The position numbers and the translations under genes were made by a program. Below are positions 17,639 to 25,240 of a DNA stretch of 64,000 nucleotides, piece after piece. Source of the DNA: Bacteroidia bacterium (GTDB taxonomy: Bacteria; Bacteroidota; Bacteroidia; Cytophagales; JAAEPT01); assembly GCA_030431525.1 (NCBI GenBank), contig JAUIJC010000024.1, positions 1 through 64,000 on the forward strand. The letters run 5' to 3'. How positions within the stretch are numbered: the stretch's first letter is position 1; each line of letters starts with the position of its first letter. The notes below the pieces were generated by a model. The model saw nothing but the letters and a program-made list of their open reading frames with translations. It was not told where the DNA came from and did no database searches.

Positions 17639-18187
17639 ATGCTCAAAGGGAAGAAAATATTGCTCGGCGTTACGGGAAGCATTGCGGCTTACAAGGCTGC
17701 GCTTATCGTCCGCCTACTTATCAAGGAAGGCGCTGAAGTCAAAGTCATCATGACCGAGAGCGCAAAGGCGTTTATCACTCCACTCACCTTGGCCACGCTT
17801 TCCAAAAATCCTGTTCACAGCGAGTTTGTGAAAGATGACCAAGGAAGCTGGACAAACCATGTGGAGCTTGGCCTTTGGGCTGATTACTTCATCATTGCAC
17901 CAGCCACGGCCAACACCTTGGGAAAAATGGCCAATGGACTTTGTGACAACCTCTTGTTGGCCACCTACCTTTCGGCAAGATGTCCTGTCATGGTTTCACC
18001 AGCGATGGACTTGGACATGTACCAGCATCCCTCTACCCTTCGAAACCTTGATCTGATACAATCCTACGGCAATAAGATTCTTGAGGCCGTCCACGGCGAA
18101 TTGGCCAGCGGACTCATCGGCCAAGGACGCATGGCAGAACCTGAAGAAATTATCACCGCTCTTCAAGAAGAGTTTGAAAAGCTTTGA
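17639..18187 (+). CDS. coaC: Phosphopantothenoylcysteine decarboxylase (CoaC half of split CoaBC)
   Basis: The 182-residue flavoprotein catalyses decarboxylation of phosphopantothenoylcysteine in coenzyme A synthesis. Motifs include GVTGSIAAYKAALIVRLL, an active-site His in WTNHVELGLWADY, the PATANTLGKMANG loop and PAMDLDMYQHPS, the substrate-recognition segment of the HFCD family. In most bacteria this is the N-terminal half of bifunctional CoaBC. Here it ends at a TGA (18185-18187) exactly where the interdomain linker would be, and the next gene continues in the same frame. Confidence 0.9.
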   Translation: MLKGKKILLGVTGSIAAYKAALIVRLLIKEGAEVKVIMTESAKAFITPLTLATLSKNPVHSEFVKDDQGSWTNHVELGLWADYFIIAPATANTLGKMANGLCDNLLLATYLSARCPVMVSPAMDLDMYQHPSTLRNLDLIQSYGNKILEAVHGELASGLIGQGRMAEPEEIITALQEEFEKL

Positions 18188-18193
18188 CCAAAA

Positions 18194-18823
18194 ATGACTG
18201 TTCTCATTACAGCTGGCCCAACCTACGAACCCATTGACCCCGTTCGTTTTATTGGCAACCACTCCAGTGGAAAGATGGGCTATGCTTTGGCAGAAGAAGC
18301 AAAACTTCGTGGACATAAGGTCATTTTAATTTCAGGACCTACGCACTTAAACGCTCCTAAAGGCGTTACGCTTGTTAAGGTCCAGTCTGCTGCCCAAATG
18401 TTTGCCGCAGTGGAACAGCATTTTGATCAGGCCGAATTATTGATTTTTGCAGCTGCCGTGGCGGACTACACCCCCAAGGTAGTGTCTGATACCAAAATCA
18501 AGAAGAAGTCCGACGAGTTTACCATTGAGTTGGTAAAGACGGTGGACATCGCCAAAACCATAGGCCAACAAAAAAAGCCAAACCAATTGATGGTGGGCTT
18601 TGCTTTGGAAACCGATAACGAATTGGAGAATGCCCAAAAAAAACTGGCATCCAAAAACATGGACTTTATAGTCCTCAACTCCACTCGAAACAAAGGAACA
18701 GCCTTTGGTTTTGATGACAACCAAATCACGATTGTTTCGAAATCGGGAACTACTGAATTTGGCAAGAAACCTAAAACCGAGGTTGCTAAAGATATTCTGG
18801 ACTTTGCGGCCCAGCTCAGATAA
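18194..18823 (+). CDS. coaB: Phosphopantothenate-cysteine ligase (CoaB half of split CoaBC)
   Basis: The 209-residue protein supplies the ligase step: it joins cysteine to 4'-phosphopantothenate using a nucleotide triphosphate. It opens with MTVLITAGPTYEPIDPVRFIGNHSSGKMG, the hallmark of the CoaB domain, and has AAAVADYTP and KIKKKSDE. Its ATG is 6 nt after the coaC stop and in the same reading frame, so only one UGA separates what is normally one polypeptide. Translation is probably by reinitiation or coupling, as there is no Shine-Dalgarno-like site. Confidence 0.9.
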   Translation: MTVLITAGPTYEPIDPVRFIGNHSSGKMGYALAEEAKLRGHKVILISGPTHLNAPKGVTLVKVQSAAQMFAAVEQHFDQAELLIFAAAVADYTPKVVSDTKIKKKSDEFTIELVKTVDIAKTIGQQKKPNQLMVGFALETDNELENAQKKLASKNMDFIVLNSTRNKGTAFGFDDNQITIVSKSGTTEFGKKPKTEVAKDILDFAAQLR

Positions 18824-18846
18824 CATCAATCATTGAATTCCTTTTT

Positions 18847-19776
18847 ATGAAATCCCTCACCCTGTTTTTCAGCCTATTTCTACTTGCGCACCTTGGCTTT
18901 TCCCAAGAGCTCAACTGTCGTGTTATTGTTGACTTGGAGCCTGTAAAAGCCAAAAACGAAAACATTTTCCAAGGCTCGGTCACCGAGGATTTGGTAAAGG
19001 ACATGGAGCAGGAAATCTTCAACTTCATGAACGCCAGAAGGTGGACTGAGGATGATTTTAACCCTGAGGAGCGCATCAAATGTAATCTTCAGATTTCGGT
19101 AACAGACATCAACACCTCCTCCAATACCTTTAAGTGTACCGCCCAGATTCTGTCTACACGCCCAGTTTATGGCTCAGACTATGAATCAGTCATGTTGAAC
19201 TTTTTGGACAAGGATTTCACCTTTGTTTACCAAGAAAGCCAGCCGATGGATTTCAACGTGAACATTTATTCAACCAACCTCACCTCCTTGCTGGGCTATT
19301 ACGGCTATCTCATTTTGGGTATGGACTACGACTCCTTCGGAGAAATGGGTGGCACAGAATACATCAACAAGGCGCGTGATGTGGCCAATGCTGCTATTTC
19401 ATCTGGTTATCCAGGCTGGGAGGCCAAAACTGCCGACCCGAACGGCCGAGCGTGGATTGTGGATCACTTGACCAACCCACAGTTCACTAACTTCCGCAAA
19501 GGCCTCTATACCTATCACCGCATCGGCATGGACCAATTAGGCGCCAAGCCTGTGGAGAGCCAACAGCAGATTTTGGCAGTTTTGGAGGAAATCAAAAAGA
19601 TTCAAGCGGTAGTTTCCCGAAGTGTGCTTTTGAATACCTTCTTCAAAGCAAAAAAAGATGAGCTGGTGAAAATCTATCAGGGAGCTAATGATGAGGAAAA
19701 ACAGAAAGCGTATGGACTTCTGCTAAAAGTAGACCCCATGAACTCGCAGACTTACGATGAAATCAAAAAGATTTAA
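18847..19776 (+). CDS. porD: Type IX secretion protein PorD (DUF4835)
   Basis: The 309-residue protein has a signal peptide ending LGFSQELNCRV and the conserved DUF4835 features, including FMNARRWTEDDF, LGYYGYLILGMDYDSF and YIDRIG-like YTYHRIGMDQLG. The DUF4835 family is annotated as PorD, a periplasmic component needed for the T9SS. Its place between coaBC and recN is common in Bacteroidota. The following hypothetical ORF overlaps its 3' end by 20 nt. Confidence 0.82.
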   Translation: MKSLTLFFSLFLLAHLGFSQELNCRVIVDLEPVKAKNENIFQGSVTEDLVKDMEQEIFNFMNARRWTEDDFNPEERIKCNLQISVTDINTSSNTFKCTAQILSTRPVYGSDYESVMLNFLDKDFTFVYQESQPMDFNVNIYSTNLTSLLGYYGYLILGMDYDSFGEMGGTEYINKARDVANAAISSGYPGWEAKTADPNGRAWIVDHLTNPQFTNFRKGLYTYHRIGMDQLGAKPVESQQQILAVLEEIKKIQAVVSRSVLLNTFFKAKKDELVKIYQGANDEEKQKAYGLLLKVDPMNSQTYDEIKKI

Positions 19777-20203
19777 AAAACTCACCCCTATCGTTTTCTC
19801 ATGCATCGTAGCCTTTTTCACTCTTGAAAACTCACATGGACAAACCTTAGATTCAATGGAAACCATTCAACATCTTGAAAAATTCTACAATCAAGATAAT
19901 TTTCCAATAAATGAATGGAGGGATAGAATGCTCACTCCTTCTCCCGTTGAAACTCGGATTGCAATGAACAATGAAGTGAAGAAGTTTATAGATTTCATTA
20001 ACCCTATTTTGTTGAATAACGATTTCAAAAAAGAAGAGATTACAGAAAACATCAAGAAATATTTCAGAGAAAATGATTTTTTTGATTTTGATACTGAAGA
20101 AACAGAATACATTCTTGAAGTAATTGATGAAATCCTGAGCCCATACAATCTTGATGCTTTTAATATTTACAACAACGCTTACAGCCTTTCCAACGATAGA
20201 TAA
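19757..20203 (+). CDS. Hypothetical exported protein between porD and recN
   Basis: The 148-residue product has a signal-peptide-like N-terminus (IVFSCIVAFFTLENSHGQ). Two later segments (AMNNEVKKFIDFINPILL, FDFDTEETEYILEVIDEIL) look like acidic helices. No family is recognised with confidence. Its coding sequence is visibly more AT-rich than porD, and it overlaps the porD end by 20 nt in another frame. It interrupts the usual porD-recN neighbourhood and is followed by a 163-bp inverted-repeat element, so it may be a late insertion. Confidence 0.55.
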   Translation: MKSKRFKKLTPIVFSCIVAFFTLENSHGQTLDSMETIQHLEKFYNQDNFPINEWRDRMLTPSPVETRIAMNNEVKKFIDFINPILLNNDFKKEEITENIKKYFRENDFFDFDTEETEYILEVIDEILSPYNLDAFNIYNNAYSLSNDR

Positions 20204-20264
20204 AATTCATTTTTTCTGAAACCACCACACAAACCAAACTTTTAGCTAACTTCATTCTCAATTA

Positions 20265-20427
20265 AGCGAAAGTGAAATAATAAGGTGAGCAACTAAGGCG
20301 CAGTTATTTTGTTCGCTGTTCGTATCAAGTTGATGAAGGGATAGCCATAGCTATCGCAAATCAAGTTGATGCGGACAGTGGGCAAAAGAACAAGCCGACT
20401 TGTTCAGTTTATTGTTTCACTTTCGCT
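20265..20427. mobile_element. 163-bp MITE-like inverted-repeat element (family D)
   Basis: Terminal inverted repeats AGCGAAAGTGAAATAATAAG (20265) and its near-complement ending in TTTCACTTTCGCT (20427) bound the element. Inside are two copies of ATCAAGTTGATG that flank a perfect small hairpin GATAGCCATAGCTATC. No ORF is present. The layout is typical of a non-autonomous miniature element or structured RNA/REP unit. The mobilising enzyme is not in this window. Confidence 0.65.
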
Positions 20428-20450
20428 AAAACACTAAAGGCAGAATCCCC

Positions 20451-20678
20451 ATGGGCAAACGCTTGATACGAATTCCTAAAGAAGCTGTTCTTGGAAAACT
20501 CCCTGAGCTGATTGACAAAGTGATTGACGTGGTTGATGCCAATGGAGTGGTTACCCACGGCAAACTGAAAAGTAAGTCTGCTGATAGCATCTTGATGATG
20601 GACGCTCGTTCCCACAAACACGAGATTGCCATTAGCGAAATTACCGAGGTCATCTTCGACCATTCCAGCGAATCGTAA
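20451..20678 (+). CDS. Small conserved-type hypothetical protein
   Basis: A 75-residue basic protein, MGKRLIRIPKEAVLGKLPEL. The middle looks like a small beta-barrel (VVDANGVVTHGKLKSKSADSILMMD), reminiscent of Sm- or carbon-storage-like strands but not assignable. The start is close to the right end of the MITE-like element. It precedes recN by 64 nt in the same direction. Function unknown. Confidence 0.55.
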   Translation: MGKRLIRIPKEAVLGKLPELIDKVIDVVDANGVVTHGKLKSKSADSILMMDARSHKHEIAISEITEVIFDHSSES

Positions 20679-20727
20679 TTGTTTTTGGTTAAAAGAGGGA
20701 CATCACTCCGCCCCCTTCCTACCCCAA

Positions 20728-20735
20728 TAACTTTG
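20728..20735 (+). promoter_or_regulatory. recN -7 promoter element
   Basis: TAACTTTG matches TAnnTTTG and lies only 8 nt before the recN ATG, predicting a very short leader. No convincing -33 element is seen at the usual spacing. Confidence 0.5.
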
Positions 20736-20742
20736 TACTTCT

Positions 20743-22395
20743 ATGCTCCAGCACCTCTCTATTAAGAATTACGTGCTCATCAAAGAGCTGTCTCTTTCGC
20801 CAAGCCGAGGTTTCAACATCATCACTGGTGAAACAGGCGCAGGTAAATCAATCATTTTGGGAGCCATTGGTCTCCTTTTGGGCAAGCGTGCAGAACTCAA
20901 CCAGTTGTACGACCCCAATGAGAAATGCGTGATTGAAGGCGAGTTTGATATCAGAGAATACGACCTGAAATCGCTCTTTGAGGAAGAGGAACTGGACTAC
21001 GAAGAAACCTGCATCATCCGTCGGGAAATCGCAAAGACGGGAAAGTCGCGTGGTTTTATCAATGACACGCCAGTGCGATTGGAAACCATGCGGAAAATTG
21101 GCTCCCGCTTATTGGACATCCACTCCCAACACCAAACCCTTCTTCTCCACGACCAAGAGTTCCAGACTGAGATTTTGGACCTGTTTGGAGACAATGGAAA
21201 ACTGCTTGAAGGCTACCAAGAAAACTTTCAGAAATACCGAAAGTCCGTTTCCGCTTACCAAAGACTCCAAAAGGAAGCTTCGGAGGCAAAAAAGGAATTG
21301 GATTACCATAGCTTCCTTTTGAATGAGCTGGTGGAAGCTTCCTTGGAACCAGACGAAAAGGAGAAAATGGAGGAGGAAGCGGAATTGATGGAAAACGCTG
21401 AAACCATCAAGGCCAGCCTTCATCAAGTCTTGGAAGGCATCAATGGCGAGGAACATTCGGCAAATAACCTGTTGCAACGCATCTCAGGACATCTTCGGCA
21501 TATCGCAGGCTTTTCAAAAAACTTGGAACAACTCCATGAACGACTGGAAAGCTGCTTGATCGAACTCCAAGATATCGGAAATGAACTTGAGCGGGAGGAA
21601 TCCAATGTAGAGTTCGATCCAGAACGCAATCAGACCCTTCAAGAACGCCTAAGCCTAATTTACGGATTGGAACAAAAGCATGGCGTCCAGAACGTAGAAG
21701 CGCTTTTGAAAATCCAAGATGACCTCCAAGGCAAGGTCGATGCGGTTACTAATGTGGATGACCAATTGGAAGCTTTAAAAGCCGAAGCGGATAAAGCCCT
21801 TACCTCCACGCAGAAATTGGGTAATGACCTGTCGGCAGCACGAAAAAAGATTGCGCCAAAACTGGAAGCCAAACTCAAGGAATTGCTCAAAGACCTCGGC
21901 ATGCCGGAGGCACAGATTCTTATCGACCAAAAAACTTGCGCCCCTTCCCCAACCGGACTGGACGAAATCACCTTCCTGTTCAGTGCCAACAAGGGCATCG
22001 CTCCAGCTTCTTTAAAACAAGCCGGCTCAGGTGGTGAGTTCTCTCGCCTAATGTTCTCCCTGAAATACCTCCTCGCTCAGAAAACTGCCTTGCCAACGGT
22101 TATTTTCGACGAGATTGATACAGGCATCTCTGGAGAGATTTCCATGAAAATGGGTGCCATGATGGAGCGCATGGCTCAAGGCCACCAAATATTCACCATC
22201 ACCCACCAGCCTCAAATTGCGGGCAAAGGCGAGGCTCATTTCTTTGTGTACAAAGACAACTCCTCAGAGAAGACCGTCAGCGACATCCGCCGACTCAATG
22301 AAAAAGAACGTCGGGAGGCTATCGCTCAAATGATTGGCGGTGAAAAACCAGGCGAAAGCGCCTATAAAAGTGCTGAGGAGCTTCTCAAGAATTAA
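20743..22395 (+). CDS. recN: DNA repair ATPase RecN
   Basis: The 550-residue SMC-like protein acts in double-strand break repair. Walker A is GETGAGKS near residue 30. Two long coiled-coil stretches occupy residues ~155-370 around a central turn. The C-terminal ABC-signature region (GSGGEFSRLMFSLKYLL) and Walker B with catalytic Glu (PTVIFDEIDTGISG) are intact. It is normal in length. The membrane protein downstream starts 8 nt after its stop. Confidence 0.96.
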   Translation: MLQHLSIKNYVLIKELSLSPSRGFNIITGETGAGKSIILGAIGLLLGKRAELNQLYDPNEKCVIEGEFDIREYDLKSLFEEEELDYEETCIIRREIAKTGKSRGFINDTPVRLETMRKIGSRLLDIHSQHQTLLLHDQEFQTEILDLFGDNGKLLEGYQENFQKYRKSVSAYQRLQKEASEAKKELDYHSFLLNELVEASLEPDEKEKMEEEAELMENAETIKASLHQVLEGINGEEHSANNLLQRISGHLRHIAGFSKNLEQLHERLESCLIELQDIGNELEREESNVEFDPERNQTLQERLSLIYGLEQKHGVQNVEALLKIQDDLQGKVDAVTNVDDQLEALKAEADKALTSTQKLGNDLSAARKKIAPKLEAKLKELLKDLGMPEAQILIDQKTCAPSPTGLDEITFLFSANKGIAPASLKQAGSGGEFSRLMFSLKYLLAQKTALPTVIFDEIDTGISGEISMKMGAMMERMAQGHQIFTITHQPQIAGKGEAHFFVYKDNSSEKTVSDIRRLNEKERREAIAQMIGGEKPGESAYKSAEELLKN

Positions 22396-22403
22396 AACCC
22401 ACT

Positions 22404-22913
22404 ATGAAAACAGAATTCTCTCTACTTGGAATCAGCATTTTAGCCGTCCTCTTCAAAATTCAACACTACCCTGGAGGATCAGTTTTATTCCTACTTTCCT
22501 TATTTGGCCTGGCAGTCCTTTACACCTTCTTTGGCTTTTATTTCTTTTCTTATAAAAACCTCAAAACTCAGGTTTTGCCACTTTCCATTTTAGCTGGCCC
22601 AGCCTTAGCCACAGCTCTCCTTGGCGTGTTGTTCAAGATTCAGCATTACCCAGGAGCCATGCCTATGCTCATGGGAGGAAGTCTCTTTGCATTCGTGGTA
22701 GCAATCGCTTCTCTCTTTATGTTCCAGAAATCGAAAAATGGCTCAAAAGAAGAATTGCACACGCTTTCCACTGACTCTGGAGATAATCTTTTGGATGATT
22801 TTATTCAAACAAATGAAAACCGAGCTGCTGATATGAATGTGTATTTCAAGCGCATGATAGGACGCTCATTAAGCTTAGGACTCTTTTGTATTGGTCTTAT
22901 GTTTATCGTTTAA
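22404..22913 (+). CDS. GldL-like membrane protein with duplicated KIQHYPG motif
   Basis: The 169-residue protein has two N-terminal helical hairpins, each containing FKIQHYPG (near residues 17 and 75), and a C-terminal hydrophobic segment (SLGLFCIGLMFIV). A K-I-x-H-x-P-G motif within a membrane helix is the hallmark of the N-terminal domain of the gliding/T9SS motor protein GldL (KIMHWPGA). GldL itself has a long cytoplasmic or periplasmic domain that is missing here. It follows recN by 8 nt. Possible role in a membrane complex; function unproven. Confidence 0.55.
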   Translation: MKTEFSLLGISILAVLFKIQHYPGGSVLFLLSLFGLAVLYTFFGFYFFSYKNLKTQVLPLSILAGPALATALLGVLFKIQHYPGAMPMLMGGSLFAFVVAIASLFMFQKSKNGSKEELHTLSTDSGDNLLDDFIQTNENRAADMNVYFKRMIGRSLSLGLFCIGLMFIV

Positions 22914-22930
22914 CAACACAGCCTTGAATA

Positions 22931-22974
22931 ACGAAAAACCCCCATTGGATTAATTTCCAATGGGGGTTTTTCGT
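22931..22974. terminator. Bidirectional terminator
   Basis: Perfect stem CGAAAAACCCCCATTGGA ... TCCAATGGGGGTTTTTCG, serving the recN unit on the plus strand and the small lipoprotein gene on the minus strand. Confidence 0.85.
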
Positions 22975-22987
22975 TTAACCGTATCGT

Positions 22988-23179
22988 TTAAAAATTCGGT
23001 GGAAGATCATACTTCTTACCATCCCGATAACTCTTGGTCTCAAAATCTTTTTTCTTCTGCTTCCCATTATACTGCTCACCAGAAGTACAATCCTGATTGG
23101 GATTATAAAAAACGTGGGATATGGACTCACACGAAGTGATTCCAGCAACCAAGAACAACAAAGAAATTAGCTTTCTCAT
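22988..23179 (-). CDS. Small putative lipoprotein
   Basis: A 63-residue product with a lipoprotein signal (LISLLFLVAGITSCES, lipobox Cys near 17) and a short polar mature part with many Lys. Its start overlaps the end of the cytochrome gene by 4 nt (ATGA), indicating coupled expression with it. No family is recognised. Confidence 0.6.
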   Translation of the reverse strand: MRKLISLLFLVAGITSCESISHVFYNPNQDCTSGEQYNGKQKKKDFETKSYRDGKKYDLPPNF

Positions 23180-23646
23180 AAATTATCCATCGTGTGCTGA
23201 TTCCTCAACACTTGATACCGCACATATTCGACAAGCGAATCTATTTCTTTTCTGGAAAAAGATTCAAATCTAATGTGATTTTTCCTGTCAAGGACTACCA
23301 CATCATAAATTTCATTAGATGTAAGAGAATCCACTTTTTGTGCCAAAGGTTCCCCAACACCTCGTTTTTCTACTCCATGGCAGACCTTGCAGTTTTCTTC
23401 AAACAAGGCTGCTCCCCTCTCCGATTTTCTCAATCCATAAAGTCGGAGAAGTGAATATTCCTGTTGTTCAAAGGCAATTTCCATCAAGGCATTTCCGCAT
23501 AAACCTTCCTTCTCCTGAGAAGATTCTTGAGTCACACCACATCTGGGAAATAGTTGAAAATAGGCAATCATACCTATCACGCACAAAAGCAATAGTGACA
23601 CGAACCAAAATACCCACAAAAGCTTAAATACAATTCTATGGGACAT
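23176..23646 (-). CDS. Membrane-anchored class I c-type cytochrome
   Basis: Start chosen at ATG 23646 (MSHRIVFKLLWVFW), giving 156 residues; the longer ORF start lies in the terminator next to the tRNA genes. One N-terminal membrane helix is followed by a periplasmic domain with a single heme site CKVCHG near the middle and a possible distal Met/His set. The domain's usual pattern is visible: GAALFEENCKVCH ... YDVVVLDRKNHIRFESFSRKEIDSLVEYVRYQ. It is likely an electron carrier; the partner oxidase is not nearby. Confidence 0.75.
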   Translation of the reverse strand: MSHRIVFKLLWVFWFVSLLLLCVIGMIAYFQLFPRCGVTQESSQEKEGLCGNALMEIAFEQQEYSLLRLYGLRKSERGAALFEENCKVCHGVEKRGVGEPLAQKVDSLTSNEIYDVVVLDRKNHIRFESFSRKEIDSLVEYVRYQVLRNQHTMDNL

Positions 23647-23672
23647 TTCGACAACCAAAAGTATGCGGACAC

Positions 23673-23703
23673 AAAAAAACCCATCCAAAATTGGATGGGT
23701 TTC
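23673..23703 (-). terminator. Terminator of the tRNA operon
   Basis: AAACCCATCC ... GGATGGGTTT hairpin, with a T run on the minus strand, directly downstream of the last tRNA. Confidence 0.8.
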
Positions 23704-23708
23704 AAATG

Positions 23709-23783
23709 TCGGGGTGGCAGGATTCGAACCTGCGACCTCCTGCTCCCAAAGCAGGCGCGATAACCGGGCTACGCTACACCCCG
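23709..23783 (-). tRNA. tRNA-Pro (anticodon TGG)
   Basis: The minus strand folds as a cloverleaf: acceptor CGGGGTG/CACCCCG, T arm GCAGGTTCGAATCCTGC, anticodon arm CCTGC-TTTGGGA-GCAGG with anticodon TGG, and discriminator A. No CCA is encoded. Confidence 0.95.
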
Positions 23784-23813
23784 AAAGGTTTGGTTCCCAA
23801 AGAGGGAAAATTG

Positions 23814-23887
23814 TGATCCATCCAGGGCTCGAACCTGGAACCTACTGCTTAGAAGGCAGTTGCTCTATCCAGTTGAGCTAATGGACC
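23814..23887 (-). tRNA. tRNA-Arg (anticodon TCT)
   Basis: Acceptor GGTCCAT/ATGGATC with discriminator A; anticodon arm ACTGC-CTTCTAA-GCAGT gives TCT; T arm CCAGGTTCGAGCCCTGG. A small hairpin ACCTGTC/GACAGGT lies in the spacer before the next tRNA and may be a processing site. Confidence 0.95.
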
Positions 23888-23928
23888 TCCTTAAAGACAA
23901 AACCTGTCCGTTTGACAGGTCTTAAAAG

Positions 23929-24003
23929 TCGGGGTGGCAGGATTCGAACCTGCGACCTCCTCGTCCCAAACGAGGCGCGATAACCGGGCTACGCTACACC
24001 CCG
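23929..24003 (-). tRNA. tRNA-Pro (anticodon TGG), second copy
   Basis: Same fold and same anticodon as the other Pro tRNA, and nearly identical throughout, except that the anticodon stem is CCTCG/CGAGG instead of CCTGC/GCAGG. The two differences are compensatory. Confidence 0.95.
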
Positions 24004-24043
24004 AAGGGTTTTCCAAAGAAGGAAAACCGTCGGTATTTCTTTG

Positions 24044-24127
24044 CGGAGAGACTGGGATTCGAACCCAGGACACGGTTACCCGTGCACAGCTTAGCAGGCT
24101 GCTGCATTACCACTCTGCCACCTCTCC
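24044..24127 (-). tRNA. tRNA-Ser (anticodon GCT)
   Basis: Type II tRNA with acceptor GGAGAGG/TCTCTCC and discriminator G, anticodon arm GCAGC-CTGCTAA-GCTGT giving GCT, and a long variable arm (CACGGGTAACCGTG). It is the first gene of the minus-strand cluster Ser-Pro-Arg-Pro. Confidence 0.94.
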
Positions 24128-24274
24128 GTTAGAAGGTGATGCAAAAGTACGGGGTTTTTGTAGGAATGCAAACAACTGGGGCAAATTTTCCGCAGCAATT
24201 ACGTACACTATCCTATAAGGATATTCATTACCAAAGACTTATACGTAAAATATTTTTTAGGTTTTTTCTGCTTC

Positions 24275-25240
24275 ATGGAGTTCGAACATCACGACATCCT
24301 ATCTATCATCGCCATATTCGCTGTTTTTGGCCTCCTCTATGGGCTTTGGTATAGGCGTGCAAAGCGATTAGCCACTAACTACAAACTCCCATTCCGAAGG
24401 TTTTGGATAAAACTCCCCATCCGGTTGGCCATTGTTAGCCTTCTTAGTTTGGCTTGGGCATCCCCCTACACGGAGAAACCTCTTAAGGCAGAATCCAAAA
24501 CAAAAACATTAAAGGACGTCTATTTCCTCGTTGACATTTCCGCCTCAATGAACTGTCAAGACCTTGCTCCCAGTCGACTTGAAAGAAGCAAGTTTGAAAT
24601 CATTCAGCACTTGGAGGGATTGCAAAACTGTCGGCTTGGGTTAATTCCCTTTTCCTCTCAGGCATTTGTCTTTTGTCCCCTAACCGAAGACAAACAGGCA
24701 TTTAATGCCTATCTCCAAAACCTGGATCAAAGCCAAACCACTGCCTCAGGGAGCAACCTAAGCGCTGCACTCCAATTGGTCCTTTCAAAGTTTGAAACCA
24801 ATAAGCAATCAACCCAGGTGGCTATCCTTATTTCCGATGGGGAAGACTTTGGGAAGGACACTAAAAAATTGGCTCGGAGGCTAAGGAAGGAAAATATCCT
24901 GCTGATAACGGTCGCTACGGGAAGCAAGGCAGGAGGTCCTATCCCGCTTGCCGACGGAAAAGTGAAAACCATTCAAGGAAAAAACATCATCAGTAAATCA
25001 GAAACCACTTACCTAAAGAAAATAACGGAACTGGCCAATGGGCGATATTTTGAGTTATCTCCTGAGCAAAACGACCTCTCTAAAATGGTGAATGCCATCA
25101 AAAGCGAACAAGGAACAGCCACCCTGAAAAGCTCCAAGTTACATTCACAAAGGCGGTATTTCTTTCCCTACCTCCTTTTGGCTGCTGTTCTCTTGATTTG
25201 CCTTGACATCCTACTTCCCGTCCGACTTTTTAAAATATGA
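24275..25240 (+). CDS. BatA/BatB-like von Willebrand factor A membrane protein
   Basis: The 321-residue protein has an N-terminal membrane helix, a VWA domain (residues ~85-265) and a C-terminal helix (YFFPYLLLAAVLLICLDILL). The MIDAS metal site is intact: DISASMNCQD (DxSxS), a Thr in TTASGSNLSAA, and an Asp in LISDGEDFG. This layout matches BatA/BatB of the Bacteroidota aerotolerance-type cluster, but the AAA ATPase (MoxR) and other bat genes are not adjacent. Its 3' end overlaps the convergent response-regulator gene by 11 bp. Confidence 0.8.
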   Translation: MEFEHHDILSIIAIFAVFGLLYGLWYRRAKRLATNYKLPFRRFWIKLPIRLAIVSLLSLAWASPYTEKPLKAESKTKTLKDVYFLVDISASMNCQDLAPSRLERSKFEIIQHLEGLQNCRLGLIPFSSQAFVFCPLTEDKQAFNAYLQNLDQSQTTASGSNLSAALQLVLSKFETNKQSTQVAILISDGEDFGKDTKKLARRLRKENILLITVATGSKAGGPIPLADGKVKTIQGKNIISKSETTYLKKITELANGRYFELSPEQNDLSKMVNAIKSEQGTATLKSSKLHSQRRYFFPYLLLAAVLLICLDILLPVRLFKI

